Assembly: GCA_944548615.1 (NCBI GenBank)
Contig: OX155955.1
Coordinates: forward strand, 11,155,921-11,219,920
DNA: 64,000 nt
Reading direction: 5' to 3'
Source: Micropterix aruncella
Taxonomy: Eukaryota; Arthropoda; Insecta; Lepidoptera; Micropterigidae
Shown: positions 12,576 to 25,300 of the stretch, piece by piece
How positions within the stretch are numbered: the stretch's first letter is position 1
How the letters are laid out: each line of letters begins with the position of its first letter
Position numbers and translations under genes: made by a program
Notes under the pieces: generated by a model
The model's database searches: none
The model's input: the letters and a program-made list of their open reading frames with translations, nothing else
What the model was told of the DNA's origin: nothing

Positions 12576-13338
12576 GGGGCTTTTGCCTAGGTATAAAATA
12601 TGGAAAATCAGAGGGAGCCAGTCAGAAAGTAGAAAGAAACTTTCAAAGATTACGCTGCTTTAATATCAGTTCTTTTAAAGCCCTGAACTAGTAGTAAGTA
12701 GTAGTAAAAGGAGTGAGGGCTTGTATCCAGCCCTTGATTTTACCTGGATCTATAAGATCTTTTGTAACTACCCACTTTGTGGTTGGGTCAGTGGTCTGCT
12801 AGAAGTCCGGTACTGTTAGAAGTCCATACAGATCACTGACCTTTAGGTTGGGCAGGTCGCTGGGTTCGAGAAAGGCTCGTCCCAATAAACTGTGTCTTTA
12901 TGCGGCGAGGCCTGGGCAGCGACAAGCCTTGAACTAAATACCGCAATATATTTGGACCTTGTATCTCTGCTTTAACCATTCCATGTCTTGCGGGCAAATA
13001 GGCAAATAATTTCAAAGTTGTAACCATTTTTTGGGGTAGGATACGTAGGTTGAGGTTTTGTTTCTAACTATTTTTAGGGTGAGTTTAGATAGGTGAAGTT
13101 AGGTATATTTGGGATGGAATGTTTGTATAGGAATGGAGAAACGTGACTTTTAGTTTTAATGTGGAAACGTTTGAATTTTATTGCGTTTGAACATTATTTT
13201 AGTCTAATTTTCGTAAGCAGGGTTCGTACACACAGTCGGCATAATCAAAGATTAAAAAATATTAGAGAGGTCCTCCTTAATTTCGCATTCTAATGGCTTC
13301 ATCGGGATAGAAGGAGAGGAACACCTGAGGGTTTTCTA

Positions 13339-13880
13339 TAGGGTTTTCCAATAATCGCGAGTCGTGCAATAAAACTAGCTGTGTGTGAGGTATTTACGAA
13401 ATTCTTTTTTATTTTAAAGGCCCATGTATGCCATTATGTATGGAATATGACATCGTTCAAATGTCCTCCGCGGCTTCGCACGGTGGCACAGATCCGTGAC
13501 GTCCAATTTTCAATGACTCTGCCACGTAGATCCGGCTGAATTTGAGCGATGGACTGCGTTATGTTGTCTATAAGGGCATCGGTCGATTGCGGTTTATTGG
13601 CATTGACCTGCAACTTCAAAAAACCCCAAAAGAAAAAGTCTAGCGGGGTCAAATCGCACGATCTTAAGGGTCAATTTACGTCACATCCTTGAGAGATAAC
13701 CGTGCACTAATGAACACCCATTTCGATTATAAAGTTTTAACGTGCTGCTCAATCGTGTAACTTGCGATGGAGATTTGGCATCAGTTACTGAATAACAAAC
13801 AACAGATTTGACAGATGCCGCCAAAACAACATGGCCCCCACAGACTGTCAACATCGACCCGACCTTATTAGAAAACCCTA
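13339..13880 (-). mobile_element. Internally deleted mariner-like element
   Basis: Ends TAGGGTTTTCCAATAA and TTATTAGAAAACCCTA are inverted and flanked by TA on both sides (13337-13338, 13881-13882). Only the C-terminal part of a transposase is kept. At 542 bp it is well short of a full-length mariner (about 1.3 kb). Confidence 0.82.
13434..13652 (-). pseudogene. Mariner-family transposase C-terminus
   Basis: The translation has MTPLDFFFWGFLKLQV, NANKPQSTDALIDNI, RVIENWTSRI and RSRGGHLNDVIFHT. The TPLDFFLWGYLK and GGHLNDIIFHT blocks mark the third catalytic Asp region and C-terminus of mariner-like transposases (family knowledge). The N-terminal half is missing. Confidence 0.86.
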
Positions 13881-14129
13881 TATAAATACCCTCTACCACC
13901 TTTAGTCACGAAAAACGGACAACTCCACATGCATTAAAATTTCCATCCAATAACAACGTCGGATATACAACATTTTGTTATTAGGTTTAAATCGTGTTAT
14001 GCCAAGGAGGCGCCATAACACAACTAACGATGCACAAGGGACAGCTTGAAATAGCTTCGCCGTCGTTCGTTCGTGAAATGCGTCGTGCGGCTTACTGCGT
14101 CGTCGGTTTGCTCTGAAACCCCAGGAAAA

Positions 14130-14545
14130 TTGTTTACTTTCTTACCACCGAGGGGAGTTTCCCGGTATGATTCAATGCGTTATTCGATGGCGTTATTTTG
14201 GATTCTACATATTTTCCATAGAAAAACTTCCAAATCAACATTACAAGTTAAAGAACAGTTTCTGGTACTTTTTTTTACCACCGAGGGGAGTTTCTTAGTA
14301 TGAGTCAATGTGTTATTCGATGGCGTTATTTCGGATTCTACATATTTTCCATAGAGAACCTTCCGAATCAACGTTACAACGTAGGGCAACAGTTTCTGGT
14401 ACTTTTTTTTACCACCGAGGGGAGTTTCCCGGTATGAGACAATGTGTTATTCAATGGCGTTATTTTGGGTTCTACATATTTTCTATAGAGAAACTTTCAA
14501 ATCAACATTACAACTTAAGGGAGCAGTTTCTGGGACCCAACGGGG
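14130..14545. repeat. Three-copy ~134-bp tandem repeat
   Basis: ACCACCGAGGGGAGTTTC recurs at 14144, 14277 and 14411. Each is followed by TTATTCGATGGCGTTATTT, TTCTACATATTTTCCATAGA and CAGTTTCTGG.AC. Open frames here follow the repeat and look like no known protein. Confidence 0.9.
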
Positions 14546-14929
14546 TTCCTGATATTTTTCTTAAATCTTCGTTTACGCAGAAAATACGCATTCTAAAGTT
14601 TTAAAAAAAAGATCAAGCTTATAAATCGTGGCTTCATGATCAGTGATTGTCGTTATATCGAAAAAAACTAATATATTCGTAATAAAAAAACAATGATTTT
14701 AAATTGATAGAGCGAAAGGGGAATTCAAAATATGGCCCAAAGTAGCTTCCACCAGACCAGAATTTTCTGCGAAAATAATGTATTCTATATAGTTAAAGAA
14801 TATGAAATTCTTGAGAACCTGATATCCTTGATTTTTTATTTTTTGTTAGTCGATTTTTTATTTTTATTGTTTGTTGTTATGTTTTATTTAAGTCTATAAT
14901 GTCTACAACCTTATAAATAAGTTAAAAAT

Positions 14930-15140
14930 GATTTTACCGCGTGTAGTTTGTAGCATCCGATGTTTCGACGATATTGCAACCGCCGCAGTTGTCCAGGGTA
15001 GACTGTGTAGACTGTCTATCCTGGACAACGGCGGTTGCAACATCAATGAGACGTCGGGTGCTATACATTTCACGAGGTAAATTCGTTTTTATCCTATTTA
15101 AAATGTCAAACAACCGCGATAGGCTTCGATTTCATATGTC
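14930..15140. repeat. Fold-back family C, copy 3 (long hairpin)
   Basis: A nearly symmetric element. The left arm TTTGTAGCATCCGATGTTTC, TTGCAACCGCCGCAGTTGTC, CAGGGTAGAC is mirrored by GTCTATCCTGGACAACGGCG, GTTGCAACATCAATGAGACG, TCGGGTGCTATACA. Each arm is about 70 bp with almost no loop. It could form a strong cruciform or a double-stranded RNA precursor. Confidence 0.75.
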
Positions 15141-15434
15141 TAATACCTTGCGGTATTTTGACTTTAATACTTTAAGCCTTGTTAACATTTCATAGAAACA
15201 AAATATATAAAAAACAAAGGTTGAAAACTCTCGTGGATTTTATAATGTTGATCGCAATGAATTATTTTTTTCGCATAAACTCCCGTACTCTGGGCAAATT
15301 TTCCAATTCCCCTTTTACTCTGCGAATTTCAAACCTTTGTTTTAATGCAAATATAATAGTTTTTCGTCATATCGGACGGGAAGAAATAGTTGGGTCTATT
15401 TTTAGAATCTGTTCTGCAGATTACGTCTGCAACT

Positions 15435-15960
15435 AACTACTGGAATCAAATATCCCGAAAGACTACGAGTACAATTTAAATGCACAATATAAAATGTACA
15501 AGTGACCTAGTCGAGTCTACCTTGGTACGGGCTTCGGCCTAGTTAGGCAGACTTTGTGAATAATGTTTTTGAAAAATTACTTACGAAATTAAATTTATTC
15601 TTATTCTTATAAATGAAAACCATGATCTCGCAAATGCAGTCACCCGGAGCGATTTTAGTGTTCACCTTCACCTTCCTGCCTTCCTCTGTTTAAAGATATC
15701 TCCAGGAAAAATTATTACCATAACTCGTTCATAGAAAAAATATCTAGAAACCGCGATTTCCGCATCTCAGATTCTATGGCTTCGAACGGGAGTAAGGCGA
15801 ACGCTCACCGGTGGCAAAACAACTGTTCTAAACCTACCACAGCCGGTCATTAGTCCGGAGTCCACCACTCACCCCCCAGAAGTGTATTAATAGTATTATG
15901 ATGGGCCCGACTCCAGTCGGTGAGTTTATGGCAGCTCCGTTTGTGTTTTATTTTTATTTA
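15435..15960 (+). repeat. Dispersed repeat family F, copy 1
   Basis: Blocks GGAATCAAATATCCCGAAAG, GATCTCGCAAATGCAGTCAC, TCTATGGCTTCGAACGGG, CACCCCCCAGAAGTGT and GGGCCCGACTCCAGTCGGTG recur in three other copies. It carries an extra insert of about 110 bp near 15490-15605. Confidence 0.8.
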
Positions 15961-16065
15961 TGCCCACTTTTAAAAAATGCTGAATAGTATCCGATTTCCT
16001 ATAATCATAATCTCAGCTCTGATATTCAACGTGTTTTTTTTTGTTAGTATAGCCTCATCGTTTAC

Positions 16066-16073
16066 TATAAATA
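16066..16073 (+). promoter_or_regulatory. TATA box upstream of the GDAP2-like initiator exon
   Basis: TATAAATA lies 178 nt before ATG 16251. A start site about 30 nt downstream would give a 5' UTR of roughly 150 nt. This would fit the initiator exon being an alternative first exon. No other core element is clear. Confidence 0.3.
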
Positions 16074-16250
16074 TCAACCACAATACGATGCTAATCCTGC
16101 CAATTAGCGATATTGCCGACCGTGACGTATAATCACAAGTGCGGCAGCAAGCCAATGACTACGAGTGTTGTAGCAAAAAACTGTAGACTAACTTAGTGTT
16201 TTAACCAAATACTACATCGTCACAAGTGAAAAGACTGGTGCGTCGCCAAT

Positions 16251-16345
16251 ATGGTTTCGAGTACGCTGACACTAGAAATGCCGGAGGGCAAATCGATGTC
16301 GCTGGCCGGAAACGCTCCCGTCATAGAAGAGACACCTGAGGAGAG
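16251..16345 (+). CDS. GDAP2: GDAP2-like coding exon 1 (initiator exon)
   Basis: Encodes 31 residues beginning MVSSTLTLEMPEGKSM and ending PEE plus two bases of an Arg codon; donor AG|GTAATG. The split codon is completed exactly by exon 2. An in-frame TGA stands 24 nt before the ATG and there is no convincing acceptor between them, so this looks like a true first coding exon and not an internal one. It has no recognisable domain. Confidence 0.72.
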
Positions 16346-19300
16346 GTAATGTATTATTCAATGGACTAAATTGTACTTTCAGGGGTTGGACAAAGTGACA
16401 CATATTGTGAGTGGTTAGGGGAACCTTTTATTTATTTATTATTTAACTAATTATATTACACTAGTGGAATGATACCCGGCGATCTTTCACCCTCTCACTC
16501 CATGTAGCCTAATTTATTCACCGTTTCTCAAACTATCTCTATTCAAATCACATTGGTCCTTTTTGAAGTTTCTTTTTTGCATTTATAAAATTTTCATGGC
16601 GATCGGTTTAACGGTACATATAGCGTACATATGTGCTGCAGCGCCATCTGATAGCGAGTTACAACAAAGTGGATAGAGCGAAAATATTATCCGTTCTCAA
16701 ATACCACTGTATACAAATTTTCATGGCGATCGGTTCAATGGTTTAGAAGTTTATACGCTGCAGCGCCATGTAGTGGCGAGTTTCAACAAAGCCTATACCA
16801 TAAGATAATTCTCCATACAAAAATACATATATGTGCCACATTCATGGTAATCGGTCGAACGGTGTCGGAGTCGATTAGGCTCGGACAGATATACCAACAT
16901 TCATTTTTATATATTACCTATATTAAAATTTACAATAGCAACTAGAACTGACCGTTAAAATGTTGAAACACCTGCAGTAGCCTGGTCTAGAGCTGGCGTT
17001 ACTATTGCACGCACCGATTTAATTATCGAAGTCTATTGAATAAATAATAAACCGATGTTGTAAATTAAGTCAACATAATATTTCATTATTGGATACTTTA
17101 CCTAAAATTATAGAAAGAAAATTTAAAAAAAGAGGCACTAAATAATATTTTATCAAGTAGTCAATTTGGATTTAGGAAAAAGATAGGCACAGCTTGTATC
17201 GTAGGTGAGTTAACGCAACAAGTTACTCAAACGTTAGGTATAGGAGAAAATGCTTGGCCATTGTGTTAAATTGTTAGATTTAACAAAATCATTCGATAAT
17301 ATACTGCCATACAAACCAAGAAAGTGGTCAGCGTTAAATGGAGTTCCTCAGAAAAAAAGCAAAAATGCAATTTTCATATATGCAAATTTAAAAAGTGGCA
17401 ATAGATAAATGTATAATTTATGATTTATGTACAATTATAATATATGTTATAAAATATAATTTACGTACAATTAGGGTGCTACCACACCAATCGATCGACG
17501 ATAGAATGGATCAGTCGACGTCGATCGATGCATTAGATCGATGATCGATCGATTAGTGCGGAGGCACCCTTATAGATTTAGGTGCAATTTAAAAAACAAA
17601 TTTGTATGGACACATGTTACTATTTTGAATGACATATCCTTTGGGTACTACTTTTATAAATTGTCTGATGGATATGAAATATTACAGGCCACGTAAGTTA
17701 AACAAGTAAATCTATTAAACGGCTTGGAAGTTGGCACTTTGTATGTTTTTGGTCGGGTGGGTTTGATCTGGTACAAAAACCCTGAAATCAGAATTTTTAC
17801 AATATTGGAGATGCCATACTATGTTTGTATTAGCCTGAACGATGCTGGCATAAATTCTACCGCTCTGGATTGAAGGACCGCAATAGGGAAATGTAACGGT
17901 AATGTAATTACGGAGTACGACAAGGTAGTGTTTTAGGGCAGATCTTATTCATTTTGTACATTAACGACATCTGCGAAATTTCCATTTTCTCTATATTATC
18001 GTATGCAAATGACACAGTCTGTCTGAAAAAGGGCACAGGAGATAGAGACTTCAGCTTACTAACGAAGGGAGCTCTAGGATTAACAAATGGCTAGGACAGT
18101 CACCACCAACTCTTAATGAGAATAAAACGAGATTTATAGTATTCAGCATCAACAAAAGAGGTCAGCCCCCTGCAGAACTTGCGACAAAAATAAATGCTTG
18201 GGAAAAAAAATACAGTGTTCCCGACAGCCGTTGAATAGAGCTACCGCACTGAAATATGCATCTTAGCGTGATTTGTTATTTATTTATTATTATGGCAATG
18301 TATAGAGTTTGCAACAAGCGCAACACGAAACGTATGTAATGTCTACACTTTAACAAGGAATAAAACTAACTTAAAAAATAATGAACCCACGGCAAGTTAC
18401 GTCACGCTTATATGTGATGATTGTTTATTCCCGCCCAATTATTCCGCTAGTATTATAGTAAAAAGAAGGTCAAATGTCATACATGTTTAAAAGAAAAAAC
18501 TAGTTCCCGAAAAGAGAATTAAGTACACAAAACAAATGGCAATAATAATTGCATTTTTTACTGAAACGAAAACAAAATATAAATGTTTTGTTAAACTTAT
18601 TATATAAATATTGAGAACACAAAATATATAAATATCACAATTATAATTAATAAAATACACTTTTTTATGCGTATTATGCAAATTTGATGCAAACGCAAAT
18701 TTGAGAGGAGTGAAAATTTTGTCTGTGATTTTAATCTAACGATTTCTCTCTTCTAGTTCTTCTTATGATTCCATTTAGAATAGAAATTGTCATCGCCATC
18801 GGCATCTCTCGCTTAACCAGTCGGACGCCAACAATGCCTAATGCATTTTACGTCGTTTGACAGATCCGCGCGTAACCGTTTCGCCCGCCCCCATATATAT
18901 TAACAATATTAATTACTAGGTAACAAAATGGAATTTCTCGAAAAAACGATATTGTTAGTATTTATTTACAAAAATCGGCCTAAAAAATCGCGGCGTAGTT
19001 TTTTGCGCGCGAAGGCTGGCTTCCGACAGGTTAAGATCGCATATCAACGACTATTCATGGTATGCCCAGAATATTTCTCTATTCTCGTTCCAATGATACC
19101 ATCTTCGAATTCATCATTATTTTCAGACCTATTTTGGGAACCATTACAGCATTTTGCTCCACTATTTAGAGTTGTACGTTTCAAAATCAGCTGACTAAAC
19201 AGCGACTTTGTTGCAATCCTCAATTATCTCGTTATCAACTATTACATTAAATAATTAAATTCCGCTAATTATGTAATATCACTATAGTTATAGTAGCAAA

Positions 19301-22300
19301 CGAGTTTTTAAGTGGATCTAGCGACCTTACATGAATCGTGTGCCTTATAAGAAGTAAAACATTAAGTCGTATTTTTCTGCGTTGCATTAGCATTCAGAAC
19401 GAGCTGAAAACAATTGAAGGCCATTTTTTTAATTCGGTGGACGATGCATATATTTTCATCAAAAATGGTTTCTGGCATTTTCCCAAGGTTTCGATACTTT
19501 TATATCATTTTGTTTTAATTTTAGAAACAAAAAGATAATTTTGTAAAATCCAAAAAGTAGTTTTTCCTGTAGTTTTGTTAATACGATTTACAATCGACAT
19601 AAATATACCTAATACATATTTTAAATTCTCAAATCTTGCGGAGTAACTTTTCACCATATACCAAGCTGATATGAAATTCAACAACAAGTCCGTTTCACAA
19701 TAATTTTGGAGTATATAATTACGAAAATTGCTTAGTGCTTTACATCCATTGAAATACATAAATTAATGTAAAATATACAGTATATTGCACGTTTTGCGAC
19801 GAATATTTAAAAAGAAACATTTTTCAAATACGTACTACGATATTCGACAAAGTGGAAACACCTATTCCGTCACCATGATTTTTACCTTTTTACTGGGGAA
19901 ATAATTCTGGAATATTTTTTCATTATTTAACCCTGCAATTCTGAATATAATTAACGTCGCTATGTTGCAAATTATTGCCAGTTTTCACCGTTTTTCATTG
20001 TATATTCGTCGAATACAATGTGCATTTTCATGTTTCAAAAGAATATTTATAAAGATAAAAGATAAAAGTATTTATTTCCAATACAACCATAACAATTGTG
20101 TAGGAATGACATTAATTAATCTTAAACTAGTTACTCAATTTAGCCAAGAGAATACACTATATAACTTTAAACTTACCAATTTACAAAAACAAAAACTATA
20201 TCATAACAGTTTACAACAAAACAATTGACAATAAATAATGTGTATTAGATTAAATGGGTAGATACGATGCTATGTATTTTTACAATATTTTAAAAAGTCG
20301 TTATGAGCATACATGTTAATTTTAAGCGTATAAACTCGGATGGATAGTAACTAATTTAATACTTGTTGGTAGATAGATATTTGATGCGTTTTAAATATAA
20401 ACTATACGCACTAAAATTAATATATATTCTCGTTTACATTTGATGTTGTTTTTTTTTATTCTTATGTTAAACCATACTAATATTCTTGTGTTAAAACATA
20501 CTAGGTAAACCTCGTAGGAATAATTTGATAATGTTTGATTATTCATTATGATTATTGTCGTTTTACAAATGTGTTTATTCAGCATTTATCTATTATTTTG
20601 TCTTACTTTCGTTATTATTAGTATTATTTTTATTCATTATTTGTTTCATTAGTTTTAGGCTTTTGATTTCTTTCATATATTTTTTAATTATTTGTTTCAT
20701 TCATATTTTGATTATTTCTGTTTTAAACATGTATTATTATGACACATCCAACTGTATTTGGAATTTTGGGTGAATAAAAAACTATTGACTATATTGACTA
20801 TTGTTACTTCCATTCCAAAACTATACGTTTGCAACCTTGCACTATGCGTGTACAACCTTGCCGAAAAGACCCATAAGAATGGTCCTTTGTAATGCCAGTA
20901 AGTTCAGCGTAATGCCAGTAAGTTCTTGCATTTCGTTCGTAAGTTCTTGCTGTAAGACCAGTAAAGCCATTGCATTTTAAATACTGAATTAGTTTCAACG
21001 GCTGTTATAAGCTGATATCACTAGACTCTAATAGATTATTCATCCTTTCTCATCACACCTTTTTTTACACGACTGCCCAACAAAAAAGGAGTGTAATGTG
21101 TTCAGGGTTCATCTATGTATGTTTTCCGTTTCTTTATTCCACTATAACTTCCAAACGCTTCGACCGACTTAGAAGTATGTGGTATTGTTAGAACCGCTAA
21201 GTCATTCTGAGTGTCATAGGGTACCAAGTAAGTAGTTATCTATATGACCAAATGTCAACAAATTAACATAAATACTCGTATATCATGTTTAGTGTCAAAA
21301 GAAAGGTCTGACTGAGTACATTCCGGAAATATACATCTATAAAAAAACCGTAATGAAAATAGTTATAAATACCTTCATAAATAATACGTAATGAACATAA
21401 ATATTTTCACTTTCTGTAACAACAGTCGTGTTTTTTTATTCTTTTTAATATATTTACTTGTTTGGCGTTTACTTTTATAGACTTGTCGATCGACTCTAAT
21501 TATAGTAGTCATTGTGGACGCGCCTTAATAACTGCCAATGTGGACGCGCCCTTATATTAAAACGTATACGATCACAACCCACTATTTACCTTTTCTTTAC
21601 TTGTCTTATATCAAGAAATGCGAAAAGCTTTTGTTCATAGTGTCACATTTTATGGTCATTTTCGTTTGAAAATGACGCATACGTCAAACAGTGTGCGTGC
21701 AGGAAGGGGCAGCTTATCAGTAAGGTAACGTTCTGCGCATTTAGTTCCGCAGCGACTAATCCTATTGTAAACATACTACACCCGCAGTGGCTTGTTTACG
21801 CTGTAAATATTACTTCAGCAAGCGACAAAGACGTTTCATCCTAAATACGCGTCTTATCTGCGCCCAAATCTCCTCAAAGCTTTCGGTTGCTTGGATTTCG
21901 CTGACTTTTAAGCAAGCGTATGTGAGCTTAGTATTAGAGATCTCTACAAGAAAAATAAACATCGCGTTTTTCTTCTCTTCGTATTTTAGCAAAGTGGACT
22001 GTATTTTTTATGATCGTCTGTCCTCTACTTTGACCCTTTGATTTTGATTGTTTTATAAGTGAATTTCTAATCTTTCGCTATCAATTTATTATATTCTTAC
22101 TACTAGACTGAAGCGTATAGAAAGATTTATATAATTGTTTATCTTTTTATATTCAAAAGTTTTTTGTAAAATTTCATAGAAAATACTTAAAGGATCTGAA
22201 TCCTTTAGAGTCCGGTGAATCAAAATACCATGCTTCCAAGGACACCAGTAAGTGAGATCAAATCCGGAAAAGCCACATGGAATTTAGGAATCGCGGAAAC

Positions 22301-25300
22301 TTGGAATCATCTTGGGTTTATTCTTCAGTTTAATGGGCGATATTGGATTCAGAGTAGAGATTTTAAAACTAAATGCTGGAGTAGTTGGTGAATATAGCTT
22401 CTCGTGCCGTTTTTGAAATGGCGGTATTGTCCTTCAGCCTGCTCTAAATTATCGATCAGTATAGTAATCTCATAACGTTACACGCGGAGCACGAACCTCA
22501 CCGGCTCAAATGATGAGCCCTCGAGGGCTTCAACGTGGCTATGATATGTCAGTTTACTGTCGAATTAAATGCCCGGAACGGTCACGTCCATCACTCGAAA
22601 GAGGTGACTCCCTGTCAGTAAGTAGTCGTGAGTTAGATGAGCTACCGTTTTTTAACTTCTTGGAAAAGTAATAATTATCTGGTGATTTTAATTACTGTGC
22701 GAGACCGATATCTGCAAATTTAGATGATTACCTTCGATGCAAAACTACAAGATGCTTCAAAGGTAGATGCCATTCCTATAATTCGATCCCTCATCGTTAG
22801 ACATTTGATTCATTTGGCACAATTGCCCTGTTTTTATATTTTATTTTATCCTGGCATATTTATGCCTCGACAACGTCATGTTTTCCGCCGAAGTGGTTTT
22901 CTTTCATATTTTAATCTACGACTATTTCGGCCACCACTTTATGTAGTTTCATTAAAACTGTCTTCGTCGTTGCATTTTATACTGTCAACGAAAGTTGACT
23001 CGTGGCATGGCGTCAGTATCCAACGACGCCACTCGCGCCCAAAAATACCACAAACTAAAAATACTATTTTTTTGCCGGTTCTCATTTATCAAATAAGTCG
23101 CATTCCTAAATTTACCATAAGGAATTTCATTCATTTAATCTGGCGCCGAAATTTTGTTTTCGCATTTTCGATCGCGACCGCATTTATTACATAGTAGCGG
23201 ACGTGGCAAAAATAATCAATCAAGTCACAATACACGCATTTTATGTCACAAAAAAAGCGGGTATGCTTATATTAGAACAGTGACTGACTATTGAACGGCA
23301 TTTCCCGTAAATGGAGCGTATAATATCTTAGCTTACTGCCTATGGCGGTAATCAAAAACGGTTTTAAAACAAAAAAATACAAACTCCAGACTATACAGCA
23401 GTGGACTTAAATGTGGACACTTTTTATAAATTGTTTTTATGCGATGGGAGCTAATGGGCCCATGATGAGGTGGCCACGATGACCCATGTGTTCAGGGTCG
23501 GTCACACTCACGGGTCAACACCCATCCGATGGCCTCCACGCATGGGGTGCGAACCTGGGTAGGACACTGGGTCAACCAGTCTCCCCTGGGAATCAAACCT
23601 CTGGCGCTCCTGGACGGTCTGCACACCGAGCGGCGCAAGCCAATCGATTGTGCTCTCCGACTAGCAGTCGGGGGAGTCTGGAAACTGTATTGTTTCCTAT
23701 AGAGCGGGGGTGGTTGTCTACCTTACGGCGACTGCTCTTGAAATGACCATTGGCCATCCGATCCCGGTTCAGAGTCGGGCAAAGGACGCCTTGGTCCGCG
23801 ATAGATTCGGTGCACACCGTTTCACCGCTTCGTAAGGGAGAGGACCGCGCAAGCGACCTCGAACTCGGAACCAATCGAGAGACCGGATAAATCTGGTCAC
23901 AGTTGGAAGTGAGGGCGCGAGTATCTCGAGCCCGCCCGCCGGGTTTATTCCTGGCTCACTCGCGGTAAGGCGTTGGACTCTCACGGGTTGTGACGTAGCT
24001 GGACGTAGGATTGTACTGTCCAAAGTCTTCTACGTTCACTGCAGGGCGACAGAACGACTAATCGTTAAAACGTCCTGTGGTGACGGGCTCGCCCGTTGTA
24101 GTCGACACCGCAAGATGTTTTTATGCGATATTGATTCATCCATTTTAAAATAATGTTAATGTAATTATTTAAGGTAATTCAAGTAACAACGTATTATAAT
24201 GTTATATTTAGTATTTATTAACTATTTTTGATACAATAAATAATAAAAATGCCAAATAAAACAATGACACACATTTTTTAACAAAACACATGTTATTTAT
24301 TAATAATATTAAATATTTAAAATTTATATTTAATTTAATACTTTTTTGGAAATCCTTTTAGTTTATTTACTTGCTCTATCCTTCGTGGCATAGAGTCCAC
24401 CAAACGCCGTAAATCTTCAGGTGTGATGACATGGAACCATGCTTGAATAATTGTATCAATTATTCAAGCATGGTTTCATGTAATCACTCTTTTATTGCTG
24501 GGCTTGCGACGAGAAACTAGTGTTTTCAGCCTTTTGATTGTAATTAAATACGGGCTGTTTCCTGGCATAGGCAGAACATTAATGTCGTGGTCCTGTAAAC
24601 ATTTCATGCTCGTTTTGACTGTGTGGCAAAAGGTTCATCCTACTGGAAGATGCATCAACTACGGTCTCCCTCGAACAAATCATCGATGCAGGACAATAAT
24701 TTTGGCTCCAGAATCAAAAATATTTTACACATTTTATTTCACAAAAATGCGGGTATGCTTATATTAGAGCAGTGACCGACTATGGAATGGCTTTTCCCGT
24801 AAATGGAGCGTATAATATCTTAGCTTACTGCCTATGGCAGCAATTAGAAACCGTTTTGAAACAATAACATACAAACTCCAGACTATTCATGTATAGTAGA
24901 CTTTACAGTAGCGCAGTTATTGAAGAAACTATTTGTAGAAAATGGAAATGAAAAATCAATAGTGCCTATATATAAAATCAAGTGTGTGTTCGGAAATACA
25001 TTTTTTTCTCCACAGCCATTCACTGTCGTCCACTCGCGGTTTAAGTGGTAGACCTTGGTCATCCATCGATAATAAAAGAAGTCAATAGGGGTGGATTAGA
25101 AGGTTTTTTACATTTTTATTTTAATATTCAGTAGACAGTATAATGATTGATTTTGTACAGTTTATTGATATTTCGATTTTTAATGTAATTCTATTCTTTT
25201 TTATCGTATCATGGATAAGCATTTTGTGGACTTAGAAATTTTGGATATATGTATTTCGCATTTTAATTTTTATTCTAATATTTACTTTATGTAATGGTTA

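Noticed and set aside
1..16250. Macro-domain exons of GDAP2
   Set aside because: I looked for the conserved N-terminal macro blocks on the + strand and saw none; only transposon and AT-rich sequence.
22724..23194. 156-codon open frame on the + strand
   Set aside because: No domain, no splice context, no relation to known transposon proteins; composition is like the surroundings.
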